DNA from: Hygrocybe punicea | Lineage: Eukaryota; Basidiomycota; Agaricomycetes; Agaricales; Hygrophoraceae | Direction: 5' to 3' | Length of the DNA stretch: 64,000 nt | NCBI GenBank assembly: GCA_963556145.1 | Contig: OY744461.1 | Location: forward strand, 8,070,891-8,134,890 | In this document: positions 22,122-33,044 of the stretch, one piece after another | Position numbering within the stretch: position 1 is the first letter of the stretch | Layout of the letters: every line of letters begins with the position of its first letter | Made by a program: the position numbers and the translations under genes | Notes under the pieces: generated by a model | Databases searched by the model: none | Seen by the model: only the letters and a program-made list of their open reading frames with translations | Told to the model about the DNA's origin: nothing

Positions 22122-22420
22122 GTCGAGATTGCAGGTGGACTGACCAGGGCGCTACTAGCCTATTTATCCACCCTTCCAGTCAGAACGCTTCCTTATATGC
22201 TCTTGGCTCGTCCCATTATGTACATTTACAGAATTCTCGGGTGAAAGTGGTTGGCCGTGATTATAATGCGTGCCAGTGATTGCCAGTACTCAGCCGCTCT
22301 GCAGTAGGTGCTCGGATTCCCGTTATCGCGGTGTGGGCGCCATGCGGCCTTGCGAGGCATTGGTCGACGGCCTGTCGTCCAACAATTATCATGCATGACA
22401 ATATTATAATAATGACCTCC

Positions 22421-22500
22421 GTGAGATCCTTCCCCTAACAATGTTTTGCGTCCGCTGCTGAACAAGGTGCAGGGAAGACAATACTTTCGTAAGAGACTCG
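22421..22500 (+). pseudogene. Relic of an NLR P-loop exon with flanking introns
   Basis: This stretch matches the intron-microexon-intron segment of the NLR at 24863-24950: CGTGAGATCC, then CCCCTAA, TTTTGCG, GCTGCTGAACA, and the Walker A exon GGTGCAGGGAAGACAATACTT with its donor GTAAGAG. A small deletion has removed the acceptor, and no coding context remains on either side. It lies just past the 3' end of the deaminase gene, so the deaminase is flanked on both sides by NLR sequence. Confidence 0.8.
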
Positions 22501-22783
22501 GAGCCCTTATTGAGCGCTATTGAGCACTCAGCGGGTTCTGACTCGATTTGTTACGCCTACTGCTTGGTCCAATATTGCTCAAATTCTTTAATAATTCCAT
22601 AATCTTCCTCACAGGATACTGGCAGAGTCGGTTTCACCTGAATGCCTATCAAATTGGCAAGCATGTACATTGTCTTGGTCCTCCAGTAGCTCAGCTTTCT
22701 GGACTACCGCTAGACATTTTGATAACCAAGGATCATGGGCTTTGTCCAGGATGGAGAAGACGTCGTCGTGAAAAGAAGGCGGC

Positions 22784-24279
22784 CTAGAGCCAACCTGGTG
22801 TACATATGATAGATGCGCTGATGCCGGTTGTCGAGTCATGATGCGCGTTACGAGGTCCCCGCTCCATGATCTGCGCGAGAACGTCTCTGCGGATTTGTTT
22901 GATCATGTCGTTTAGGATGTCACGCTGGTGCTTTGCTCCCGGTCCATCCAGGTCGTCGCCAATGACGTCGGGGGGGCGCCAACTGAGATAGTTCTTGTTG
23001 TGAGAGGCCGGGCGTACGAAGTTGCCGGGGTGTGCACAGATATAGTGGTAGCAGCAGTAGCACGCTGGCTTGCTGCAGCCGATGTACTTGTCTCTGTCAA
23101 TGAATTTGTATGCGTTGGTGTGGAAGTGCTCCAGAACGATCAACTCTGCGTGCACAATGGGCAAGAAGCTGGGGTCGTTGTACTGCTCAATCACGCGTTT
23201 TGAGATCTTGAACTTGCGGTCCATGAACTCCAGTGCCTCCTGGTACTCGGGTACTCTCTCGTCATCGCAGGGAAGCATGCGAGTGACGATGTTATTGAGG
23301 GTCATCTGTTGGTTCCTTGGGGGCGCTTCGGCTGGCTTGGGCGAAGGGCAGCATTCAACCTGAAAGCTCTCGAAGAATTTAAAAAACGAGGGTCTTGCCG
23401 CAGTGGCTACAAGAGTCTTTGCGGCTTTCATGTGCATGCAGATGCGTCCGATATAGTGTCGCACCCTTGAGAAGTGGCCAGCATGTGAATCCGTGTCAGG
23501 GTCAATGGAGGAGTTGTGTGACCTCCTGGTGAGTTCTTTCATGCAGGGCGACTCCCTGGTTTCGTACGAGAATCGACAAAGCTTCTTCATATCATCGCCC
23601 GGGAATGACATCAACCACGCCTTCAACTGCGAATCTTTATGGCGCCTGAGTGTTTTATCCATCCCGAAGCGAGTTAACTTGCCTTGATCGCTGTTGGATC
23701 TATCCAAGACGGCGATACATTTCCCCAACGATTCCTGCATGAATTGCCAATACTTCCCCACCCGCTGTTTTCCAAACTCGACCGCACGCCTAAAAGTGTC
23801 TTCCACCGCGATTGCAAACTCCTCTGAGCCGGCAGGTGCGTTACACAGGCTGGGCCTGGCAAGATTGCTGAGTATGGCTTCGAGGAAGGACACAACTTTC
23901 TGGCTGACATCTCTATTTGCTGCAACCCAAAATACCACGGCTTCTGGCCTCTCCTCGAGCGCGATGGCGGTAACCGTGGCGCCACCTTTCTGGTAGTCGC
24001 AGATGTAGGCGAGCATGTCGATGAACGAGCGTCTGAGCTTACAATTGTCTAGCTCGGATTCGTCTTGGCCATCTGGCGGTTGCACGGAGATGTGATTACC
24101 GCGGGCGTTACCAAGTACGTGTTGGAGGACAAGCGGTTCATAAAATCGCTTTATCAATTTATTGTTGCAGGGAGGCACAGGCCTTGCTGAAGGCACCGCT
24201 GATGAAGGATGACTAGACCGGTGTCATACTAGTACTTACTGGGTGTCCCGGATGTCTTCTTGATTTTGCCTTTGCCCAT
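22784..24279 (-). CDS. OTT_1508-type nucleic-acid deaminase-like protein
   Basis: Exon 1 (24279-24240, MGKGKIKKTSGTP) joins through a 41-nt intron to exon 2 (24198-22784); 484 aa. The C-terminal third has the cytidine-deaminase zinc motif: HAE in PIVHAELIVLEHF, then IGCSKPACYCC (Cys pair), followed by the family-typical KNYLSWRPP. This matches the fungal OTT_1508-like deaminases described from comparative genomics of bacterial toxin-derived deaminases. The long helical N-terminal region (about 1-330) has no recognised fold. If active it would deaminate a base in RNA, DNA or a free nucleotide; the target is unknown. A possible C-terminal extension in another frame (22839-22609) is not included. 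It is divergently transcribed from the NLR, only 167 bp apart. Confidence 0.85.
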
Positions 24280-24446
24280 GATGTCGGCCAACAGTTATCC
24301 GATGAAGCTTCGATGAAGGCGTTCAATCGCCATCCAGGGCACAGCTTTGGGCGTCAAACGTACCCTGGGCGTCAAACGTACCGTGTTCTAGACTCATTAC
24401 CGAGTCAGTTTTCGAAGATTCGCCAGCCTTCGTTGTTCCCCGCACC
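24280..24446. promoter_or_regulatory. Shared divergent promoter with 17-bp direct repeat
   Basis: The 167 bp between the deaminase start (minus strand) and the NLR start (plus strand) must hold both promoters. TGGGCGTCAAACGTACC occurs twice with an 18-bp period (24348-24364 and 24366-24382), a likely regulator site. No TATA box is obvious. Confidence 0.55.
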
Positions 24447-27400
24447 ATGTTTGCGAATTCTAACAACGTCGACGCAAGTCACAGTGTCTGGAACGATGTC
24501 GGTCGCGATCTATACAATTTGAACGCGAACATTCATGTCAATGCGACTACCTCAGGTGCAGTACAAGTTAACTTGCATGGGATAATAATGTTGTCCACTC
24601 ATCCATTCTCGAACCAATAAGCGTTCGACATCTTGAGTAAGACCCCAATTGTTTTAACCTCTTACGCAATTGACCCTGAAAACTGCTTAAGAACAAGAAC
24701 GTCGAGCAATCGCTGACTGGTTGTCTCCTCTCAACTTCAAAGCATGTCAGAGCGAAACCTTTCAAAAACGAGAAGATGGGACTGGACAATGGCTGCTCGA
24801 ATCTCAGGAGTTCAAGGATTGGTGCGATGCGCCATCTGAGACTTTATGGTGTCCTGGAATCCGTGAGATCCTGTCCCCTAATAATCCTTTTGCGGGCTCA
24901 TGTGCTGCTGAACAGCTGGTGCAGGGAAGACAATACTTTCGTAAGAGTCTCCTGCTAGGAAGAATGTAACACTGACAAATGGTTACCTAGATCAATAGTG
25001 ATAAATCATCTCCAGCAAGTCTTCAAGGACGACCGAATTGCGATATTGTCTATTTACTGCAACTATAAAGAACAGACGGAACAGACGGCCGCCAACCTCC
25101 TCGCAAGTTTGTTGAAACAGCTGGTGCAGGATTGTTCTACGGTTTCTGACATTATCAAAACCCTTTATGAGCATCATGTAGATCGAAGCACTCGCCCCAC
25201 AATCACCGAGTATATAAAGGTGTTGCAATCGGTATTTGGGACCTACTCCAAGGTTTTCGTTGTTGTGGATGCACTGGACGAGTGCCCCGAGGATACTGGA
25301 ACTCGGGCGGATTTGCTTATGGCACTTCAAACTTTATCCAGTGTTGTTAACCTGATGGTCACCTCACGCGAACTGTCATCAATTGCACAATACTTCCAAG
25401 GAACGAAACGGTTGGATATTCGTGCGAACAATCAGGATGTGCGGAAATACATTGAAGGTCGAATTGCTCGAGCACCTCGACGACATCTAAAAAAGATGCC
25501 AGAAAGCATTGTAAACAAGATAGTCGAGAACGTTGAAGGCATGTAAGCATTTTTGATAATATTCTGACTCGATGTCCCCTTTTCATAACCCTACCAGGTT
25601 TTTGTTGGCGCGACTGCATATGGACTCCCTTATAGGAAAGCACAGCCCTGCAGCGGTCCGCAAGGCTCTCGAAAATCTACCCAAGGAAGTGGATGATACC
25701 TACGACGAAGCCATGGAACGGATTAAGCGACAAAATGACGAGGACAGAAAGCTAGCGGAACAGGTCTTGTCTTGGATTGCATATGCTCGTCGACCGTTAT
25801 TTGTTACAGAACTTCAACATGCTCTCGCCGTTATGCCCAATACAACACACATGGACCCTGATGCTATCATCGATGAAGAGATCCTGACTTCTGTCTGTGG
25901 TGGCCTGGTTACTATTGAAGAGCACAGTATCATTGGCCTCGTTCGTAAGTACCCTCTGAATATGGGCATTCTTGCTATGCACTGATTTCCCGCAGACTAT
26001 ACCGCTCATGAGTATTTTGAACGCAAGCGAGATTCTCAACTTCCAAACGCTCAGACCAATATAATGGCGACATGCCTCACCTACCTTTCATTCGATGTAT
26101 TTGGGCGGGGCTACTGCCATGATGATCAGGAGCTAGAATCCGTCTTGGCAGACAACCCATTGTTTGATTATGCCGCTCGGCACTGGGGCCATCACGCATC
26201 TGGACATGCAGAGGAGACTAATAAATGCATGGCACTCACTTTTCTTCAAGATAACGCAAAAGTTGCATGCACCAGTCAAGTCTTGTTCATGCATTCAAAC
26301 TACCGCTACCCGGGATACAGTCAGTATTCGCCAAACAATATCTGTGGAATACACGTGTCTTCGTTCTCTGGTCTGCTCCTGACCACCCGATATCAGTTGG
26401 AAAATGGGGCCAGGGTGGACTTGAAGGACAGCGCGGGCCGGGTGCCACTATCATATGCGGCTGCAAATGGGCATGAGGCGGTGGTGGAGCTATTTCTTCG
26501 GCGAGATGATGTCGACGTTAATTCGAAGGACATGAGGGCTCGGACGCCGCTCTCGTTTGCAGCGGAAAACGGGCATGAGGCAGTAGCGAAGTTGCTACTG
26601 GCGCGGGAGGATGTTGATGTCAACGCGAAGGATGAGTGGCCGGGTAAGACGCCGTTGTCATTTGCGGCTCAAAACGGGCATGAGGCGGTGGTGAAGCTAC
26701 TACTTGCACGGGACGACTTAGATGTGGATTCGAAGGACGAGTGGCCGGGTAAGACACCATTGTCGTTGGCGGCGGAAAGAGGGCAGGAGGAGACTGTGAA
26801 GCTGCTGTTGGCCCGCACTGATGTTGATGTGAACTCGAAGGACATGAGCGCTCGAACACCACTCTCCTTGGCAGCCGAAAACGGACACGAGGCGGTGGTG
26901 AAATTGCTGCTGGCAAGGGACGATACCGAGGTCAACTGGAAGGACACAAAATTCGGTAAAACACCGTTGTTATTTGCGGCCGAAAATGGGCATGACGCGG
27001 TAGTGAAGATGCTTTTGGCCCGAGAAGACATCGACAAGCATTCGGAAGATAAGAAGGGTTGGGGACTGCTGTCGATTGCATTGTGGTACAGGCATGAGGC
27101 AGTGGTGTGCATGTTATTGGCAAGGGATGGCGTCGATGTGAACTCAGATATCCCGCTGAATTTGGCAGTCGAAGATAGGCCTCACAAGGATTGGGTGTAC
27201 GCTGGGACGCCACTCTTGTTTGCAGCCGGAAACGGGCATGAAACAATGGTGAAGTTGTTGTTGGCACAGGACAACATCGATGTGAACTCGGAGGGTAGTC
27301 TGGCGGGAAGGACACCGTTGTTTGTTGCGGCCGCAAATGGACACGAGGCGGTGGTGAAGCTGCTCCTGGCTGTGAACTTGAAGGACAGGCGGGTGGGAAT

Positions 27401-28085
27401 GACACCGTTGTCGTTCGCGGTGGAAAATAGACGGAAGGTGCTGCTCCTTCCACGAGATGAGATTGATGTGAACTGGAAGGACACGCTGGGAAGGACACCG
27501 TTGTCTGTTGCAGCCGCAAATGGACACGAGGCAGTAGTGAAGCTGCTCCTGGCACGAGATGAGATTGATGTGAACTCGAGAGACTGGCGGAGGGGAAGGA
27601 CACCGTTGATTGTTGCGGCCGCAAACGGACATGAGACGGTAGTGAAGCTGCTCCTGGCACGCGATGAGATTGACGTGAACTCGAGGGACTGGCCGGAGGG
27701 AACGACACCGTTGTTTGCTGCGGCCGTAAATGGACAGGAGGCGGTAGTGAAGCTGCTCCTGGCACGAGATGAGATCGATGTGAACTCGAAGGACAGTCTG
27801 GGAAGGACGCCGTTGTTTGTTGCGGCCAAATATGGACGGGGGGCGGCGGTAAAGCTGCTCCTGGCACGAGATGAGATTGATGTGAACTCGGAGGACACAC
27901 TGGGAAGCACACCGTTGTTTGTTGCGGCCAAAAATGGACGCGAGGAGGTAGTGAAGCTGTTCCTGGCACGACATGACGTTCATGTGAACTCCAAGGATAG
28001 TAGTCTGGCGGGAAGGACACCGATGTTCGTTGCGGCCGAGAATGGACACGAGGCAGTGGTGGCGCTCCTCCTGGCACCAGATTAG
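24447..28085 (+). CDS. NACHT-ankyrin NLR-type STAND NTPase
   Basis: Exons 24447-24555, 24692-24862, 24916-24940, 24991-25542, 25598-25944, 25996-28085; 1097 aa, all phases consistent. The N-terminus (MFANSNNVDASHSVWNDVGR) is the short leader usual in Agaricomycete NLRs, then ADWLSPLNFKACQSE. Walker A GIPGAGKTILSS is assembled across three exons, its core in a 25-nt microexon. Walker B is VVVDALDEC. After the winged-helix region (LVHYTAHEYFE) come 16 ankyrin repeats (from about residue 540) with consensus GRTPLxxAAxNGHEAVVKLLLARDE, several nearly identical. Such NLRs sense non-self or cellular damage and oligomerise to trigger defence or cell death. The stop (two consecutive TAG codons from 28083) interrupts the repeat array, which continues in frame beyond it. 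Confidence 0.9.
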
Positions 28086-28430
28086 TAGGGAAGGACACCA
28101 ATGTTTTTTGCGGCCGCGTATGGACACGAGGCGGTCGTGAAGCTGCTCCTGGTACGCGACGAGATTGATGTGAACTCGAGAGACCGGCTGGAGGAAACGA
28201 CACCATTGTTTGTGGTGGCCGCGAATGTACACGAGGCGGTAGTGAAGCTGCTCCTGGCACGAGAAGTAAACTCAAAGGATAGACAGCCGGGAACGACACC
28301 GTTGTCTGTCGCGGCCGCAAATAGGCACGAGGCGGTGGGACGTTACTCCTGGCACGAGACGACATTGATGTGACGACGAAGGATTTCTACGTGCGTCGGT
28401 GGAAAATGAGCAACAGGCAATGTCTTGGCA
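28086..28430 (+). pseudogene. Decaying 3' tail of the NLR ankyrin array
   Basis: Directly after the tandem TAG codons the same frame resumes with GRTPMFFAAAYGHEAVVKLL and two further units. A small deletion near 28340 shifts the frame, after which LLLARDDID-type sequence is still recognisable. About nine residues of repeat 16 were lost where the stops arose. At least three, perhaps four, ankyrin units are no longer translated. Confidence 0.85.
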
Positions 28431-28821
28431 GCCATAAGGCGCCGATTGATGTCGTGGTCGACTCCGCGGTGTTGGAAGCTTCGCTACTGTTGCGGCTGTA
28501 AACGGGAGGCGGTGGTGGTATCCAGACAAAGAAATCATTGACCAAGATGAGTGAGTCTGTCTTTGCAATGACATATATCCAATTATTACAACGATTTTCG
28601 CAGCAGCGATCGATTCCCCCTTGTATTACTTCCTGTACTTGATGCTTACAATTACAATTGAGATGGAAAGAAACGTAGACCTTCTACCCTTCTGCGCTCT
28701 AACCCAGCTGAGAAGGGACACAGAGGGATTCAAAGAGAAGGTTGCCATGAGGCAATGAAATGTTTCCCAAAAATGACCTTCTCGAATGAGGGCGCAGTGC
28801 AAGGCACCTCCCTGAAAATAG

Positions 28822-29840
28822 TCACTCTTCGAAGTGTTTTCCTCTCTTCGGGTCCGCCCGCCGCTTCTCAATGGCTTTGCGCAATTTTCGTTCAGGACGC
28901 ACGACAATGATGGGGACCGGAGAATGCGTGAGACAATATCTGCATAGATTTATTTGAACTGGAGGGCACAATAGCGAGGCGAAAGAATGTACGAACTTGC
29001 TCACGCTCCCCATCCCAAAACCGACACCGATAGTCTGCCAGGTCCTGCGTCCGCGCATGCCGACAACGACACTATCTGGACGATATAATGCAATGAGGCG
29101 GTCAAGGGTTTCTGTTATGCGTCCTGGAATGTATTCGAGGATCAGGGAGAGCTAAATATGGGAATGATATTGTTAGGTCGCCCGAAGAAGATGGGAGGAA
29201 AGTATACACCTTGCGTTCAGAGTCAAATTCGGCACTCTTTTCCTGGATCTGACGCATGAACTCGCGTGCGTCATCCCGGATGATATCATGGTCTTTTTCT
29301 GCGGTTGTGTGAACACTCGAAAGCAGGAGCAACAATGAACAGCTCACCTAGCTCCTCCGGGTCGATACCTCGACACACGATCAGTTCGTCACCATCCTGC
29401 ACAAGAGACTCGAGTGACCAGTCCAGGGCCTCTCGTCCGCTCTCGTCGGGGCTTGCGGCGCACAGAAATACACGTGTGGAGCGTGTCCTTACGTAGCCGT
29501 CGCTCTTCACGCCGAGGGTAAAGTTAAACATGGTAGCGGCGGGGTTCTCAAAGGTGTCAAAGGAGACTTTCGGGGTATAACCTGGGAAGGATGCTGCCGG
29601 GGAAAATGTTGGGGAAGGAGTTGGGATGGGGGCATAGGTGGATGCGGAGATGGACGAAGGTAAAGAGGCTACAGAGGGGCGAGAGGAAGAGGCTCGCGGT
29701 CGGCTGGTAGTCGTGCTGGTCACGGTAGGGAGGGGGATAATTTGTGTGCTTGGAGAGCCTGGCGGGGAGGAATTCATAGGCGAAGTTGGTCTGGAAGTCT
29801 GCTTCATTGCAGAACGAAGAGAAGAGATCGACTCGGACAT
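28822..29840 (-). CDS. Universal stress protein (UspA) domain protein
   Basis: Exons 29840-29348, 29298-29210, 29151-28997 and 28939-28822 give 284 aa. The first about 110 residues are Ser/Pro/Thr-rich and disordered. The UspA fold follows: VFLCAASPDESGREALDWSLE (first strand and helix), DGDELIVCRGID, then IALYRPDSVVVGMRGRR and the ATP-loop-like region GFGMGSVSKYCLTHSPVPIIVV. The G-2x-G-9x-G(S/T) type signature is present in adapted form. It is a typical single-copy fungal USP with an N-terminal extension. The expected role is stress-responsive nucleotide-binding regulation in the cytosol. It is divergently oriented from the WW-domain gene, 86 bp apart, so they share a promoter. Confidence 0.9.
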
Positions 29841-29926
29841 TGCAGCCTGACATCGTGACGGGGTTAGGGTTACAAATTATGAGCCGAACGGAGTTTCAAT
29901 GATTTTTATCTCTGCCACAATTCCTC

Positions 29927-30703
29927 ATGGCGAACACCAGTAATATTCCAGAGAGTGTTCAGGACTCACCATCCGAAACCGAACCCGTAGCTCAAGGTGA
30001 GCCAGAAACATCGACAGTCAGGCCCAAGTCAGTCCCGCCCGACGCCACCTCTGAGGCCTCTCCACCCAATAACTGGCAAGCAATATTCTCCCCCCACCAC
30101 AACGCCTACTACTTTTTCAACGCAGTAACACAAGAGACCACATGGAACAATCCCCTTCAGCCCGCTCCCATATCCGTGCCCCCGCAAAATGACGGTCATA
30201 CCGAAACAAACCCGTCTACGTCTACTTCCACATCCATACCAACATATACCACTCTCCAACAAGCAGCATTAGCCCAGGGAATAGACCCCTCCCTCGCTTT
30301 CCTCGACCCTTCTCTTCTCTCGGGCGCCAACCCCGCTTCCGCTTCTATCTCAGGTGCGAACGCTACATTCAGTGCAAAATTCAACGCGCGCACCGGCACG
30401 TTCACTCGCAACGACGCCCGTGATCCTTCGCATCTTTCCGAGTACGAGCGCGCCAAACGCATGAGTGAGTTCTATTTCGATGTGGGAGAATGGGAAAAGC
30501 AAAGGGAAAGGGACGCGATCAAGGAAGAGGAGGAAGGGAAGAAGAGGAAGAGGCCTACGAAGAAGGATCTGGTGAGTGAACATTTTGTTACCTCTCCCCA
30601 TTCGATTTTGGAGTTTATTTAATTTATTCAATCCACGCAGGAACGTTTCAAAGAGCAAAAGAGACTGAAAAAGATCGCAAAGACAGCTTGGTTGCGCCAA
30701 TAG
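29927..30703 (+). CDS. WW-domain protein
   Basis: Exon 1 (29927-30571) and exon 2 (30641-30703) give 235 aa. A single WW domain spans about residues 49-76 (NNWQAIFSPHHNAYYFFNAV to TTWNNP), with both signature Trp at 50 and 73 and the YYFF aromatic cluster that binds proline-rich ligands. The middle is Ser/Thr/Pro-rich. The C-terminus is highly charged (EEEEGKKRKRPTKKDL, then ERFKEQKRLKKIAKTAWLRQ), with nuclear-localisation character. Homologs in other Agaricomycetes share this layout; a link to RNA processing is plausible but unproven. The start codon follows a short divergent promoter shared with the universal stress protein gene. Confidence 0.85.
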
Positions 30704-31336
30704 ATTCATACATCACGTAGGATGATGTGTGTTCGATCCGTGGCAATGAACTAATTAATACCTTCCTACGATGCGCAAGTAGTATATATCCACGGTGCGT
30801 GTTACCTTACGAGTTGTGTCAAGCACTTACTGGTTGTGTAATATTACATATTGCTTGCAAGATCTCAATCCTTTACAGCCGTTTTTTTTTTTAAAATTGC
30901 CATGTCAAAGCTCGAGAACTTGACATCATGAATCAGGCCAACATATCTTCTTTCCTTCGTCATGACCTCGAAATTCAGTTGTGGCCTGGAAGCGAGACAG
31001 TCTAAGCTTTGACAAATCTTCAGCTGGTCTATTGGATACTTATCTACGGTTTGTCAAATTCATGGCAGAAGTTTGTTACTCAGTTCCGCATCACGAACTT
31101 TACGCAATGGCACTGCGGCCCTGTGCAGGTGGATAGCGATGAGTTGGCCATTAATTGATCATTGCTACTGCTCTCATTGTCTCCTTTGTCCTGCTTGCAG
31201 TTGTATCATAAACAAAAAGTGCAGTGGGGCACTGATAATTTTCCTTTGGCAAAAGGAATGTGCATCATAACTTCAAGCTCCGAACCAGATCTGAGTCAAA
31301 GTTGGCAATAGGGGTTCAACCGTACTTTCAACCACG
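30704..31336. other. Intergenic region, no gene seen
   Basis: A 633-bp gap between the WW-domain gene and the oxygenase, both on the plus strand. It contains a T-run near 30885 and scattered short open frames. No repeat, RNA gene or conserved motif is recognised. Confidence 0.5.
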
Positions 31337-32860
31337 ATGTCCACCTCGAGCTCAGAACATGAAATCGAGACCTTCCTGCGAGTACAGGCTACGCTTGATA
31401 TGATTTCGGATCTGGCCACTGCCATGCCAGTCAAATCGAAAGGTCCTCTCCCCCTAGCATTGGAACAGCTTTCCAGCGCTTCATTTATGTCTCTGCCTCT
31501 GCGCAACGTCAATCCTTCGAGTCAATTATTGATTGCAGAAGAACCAGCTGGAACGCCAGGAAATCCCAACGTCGACCTCATCTTGCAAAAGAGTACTCCG
31601 TCCGCCTTTGGCAGGGGGGAGAAGACCGTCATGGACGAGACATACCGCAATGGCAGGGAGATTCTAGGGGCTGACCTCAGTTTCCATAGTGAGAACTGGT
31701 TAAACAAAGGGGACCCAATCGTTCCTCAGATCGAGAATGAGGTTGCCACGAACATGTTCGCCGGTCGCAAGACCGAACTCACTTTATACAAGCTGGCTGT
31801 TTACACAGCTGGCGGCCATTTCGACTGGCACATGGACTCCACTCACAGTGATCAGCATCATGCCACCGTTCTTGTGGCTCTAAACACGTCCTGGGTTGGT
31901 GGAGATATTGTCCTGAGACGTCAAGGTGTAGAGACACGTGCGGATATGAAGCCAAAGATTGAAGGAAGTGAATCCAAACCGGCAGTCATACTTCAAGCGA
32001 TCGCTTTTTATACCGATACTGAACACAAAGTCGAGCCAGTTTTGGAAGGCGTGCGAATTGTTTTGCAGTACGATGTCGTGGTCACGGGCTGGGCCAAGCC
32101 CAAGAAGCAAGAAACGAGCCAGAATCCAAGGAAGAGAGATTTCAAGGAGTTCAAAGAGAGTGATCACAAGGAGGATGGGGATAAGGGTGATGAGGATGAG
32201 GACGATGAAGAAGAAACCCACGAACAAGAAACAGATGAAGAGATGGACGAAGAGTCAAATTACGATGGCAAACTTGATGCCGCGGTGCACAACTACAGCT
32301 CCCGGGCCGTTTCCACAGTTACCGCAGATCTGGCAATCATTAAAAACATCGCCACTATCATCGGGCGCCTCCTCGATTCCGGGACCGACGAGGTCGCGTT
32401 CGCCTTGCAATATCTGTATCGAAAATCGAGCATTATTCCCGAGTACCTGAAAGGATCAGACAATTTGGTGTATCAGGCCCTGATCAAAGATTTCGATGTC
32501 TCCCTCCATCCGGTTGTGCTCTGCGAAACAACCGACTACGAAGGTGCAATGCAAGAGTGTTCCGCCTACCGTTATATTGAAGACCGTGGAAGATCAAGCA
32601 AGGAAGGAGGAGATGAAGACGACGAGGAAGATGACGAGGAAGATGACGATGAAGATGACGATGAAGATTACCAGGAGTCGCGACGGTCCAAACCATCCAA
32701 ACCGACGAAAAACACAACCGTTTTCTACTTGCCTTTCGCGTCTGCCATCAAGGTGGTCAGCGAAACAAGTTTCATTGAGCACACAGGCAACGAGGCTCAA
32801 CCCGGGGACTATAAATACTTCGGTGGGGGTATGTTTGTGAGGAGGAAGGTTGCCGCCTGA
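31337..32860 (+). CDS. 2-oxoglutarate/Fe(II) oxygenase (prolyl-hydroxylase-like)
   Basis: Single-exon frame of 507 aa. The iron-binding facial triad is visible: H165 and D167 in FDWHMDST, distal H230 in TEHKVEP, and the 2OG-binding Arg at 240 in GVRIVLQYD. Between them lie TLYKLAVYTAGGHFDWH and HATVLVALNTSWVGGDIVL, typical of the fungal family annotated as Fe2OG dioxygenase/prolyl 4-hydroxylase alpha-like. Two very acidic insertions (residues about 275-310 and 425-450, from GAT/GAA microsatellites) suggest a nuclear or chromatin setting. The C-terminal half (KNIATIIGRLLDSGTDEVAFALQYLYR) is helical and of unknown role. Substrate unknown. No introns, unlike most neighbours. Confidence 0.88.
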   Translation: MSTSSSEHEIETFLRVQATLDMISDLATAMPVKSKGPLPLALEQLSSASFMSLPLRNVNPSSQLLIAEEPAGTPGNPNVDLILQKSTPSAFGRGEKTVMDETYRNGREILGADLSFHSENWLNKGDPIVPQIENEVATNMFAGRKTELTLYKLAVYTAGGHFDWHMDSTHSDQHHATVLVALNTSWVGGDIVLRRQGVETRADMKPKIEGSESKPAVILQAIAFYTDTEHKVEPVLEGVRIVLQYDVVVTGWAKPKKQETSQNPRKRDFKEFKESDHKEDGDKGDEDEDDEEETHEQETDEEMDEESNYDGKLDAAVHNYSSRAVSTVTADLAIIKNIATIIGRLLDSGTDEVAFALQYLYRKSSIIPEYLKGSDNLVYQALIKDFDVSLHPVVLCETTDYEGAMQECSAYRYIEDRGRSSKEGGDEDDEEDDEEDDDEDDDEDYQESRRSKPSKPTKNTTVFYLPFASAIKVVSETSFIEHTGNEAQPGDYKYFGGGMFVRRKVAA

Positions 32861-33044
32861 GCTTGTCCCTGGCCTTTTCATTGAATATGTACAACACGAA
32901 TGAATGTTTCTGTTTCTGCAATAAGATGAATTTCAGAATGATCACATGATCGAAACCAACCGCGACGCGTCGCGCAAGGTTTGGCCAATTACAGTAAAGT
33001 TTGGACCTGAAGCTTGAAGGCCTAACCCCCGTCTTCAGCGCACC

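Noticed and set aside
22609..22839. C-terminal extension of the deaminase (HDDVFSILDKAHDPWLSK)
   Set aside because: Joining it would need an intron of about 20 nt; kept only as a possibility.
24721..24969. Loss of Walker A in the NLR (frame reads LWCPGIREILSPNN)
   Set aside because: That frame reads through an intron; splicing to the 25-nt exon restores GIPGAGKT.
26932..28365. Minus-strand open frames of up to 477 codons opposite the ankyrin repeats
   Set aside because: Long antisense frames arise because the repeat unit lacks stops on the other strand; composition is repetitive His/Pro/Ser and no domain is present.
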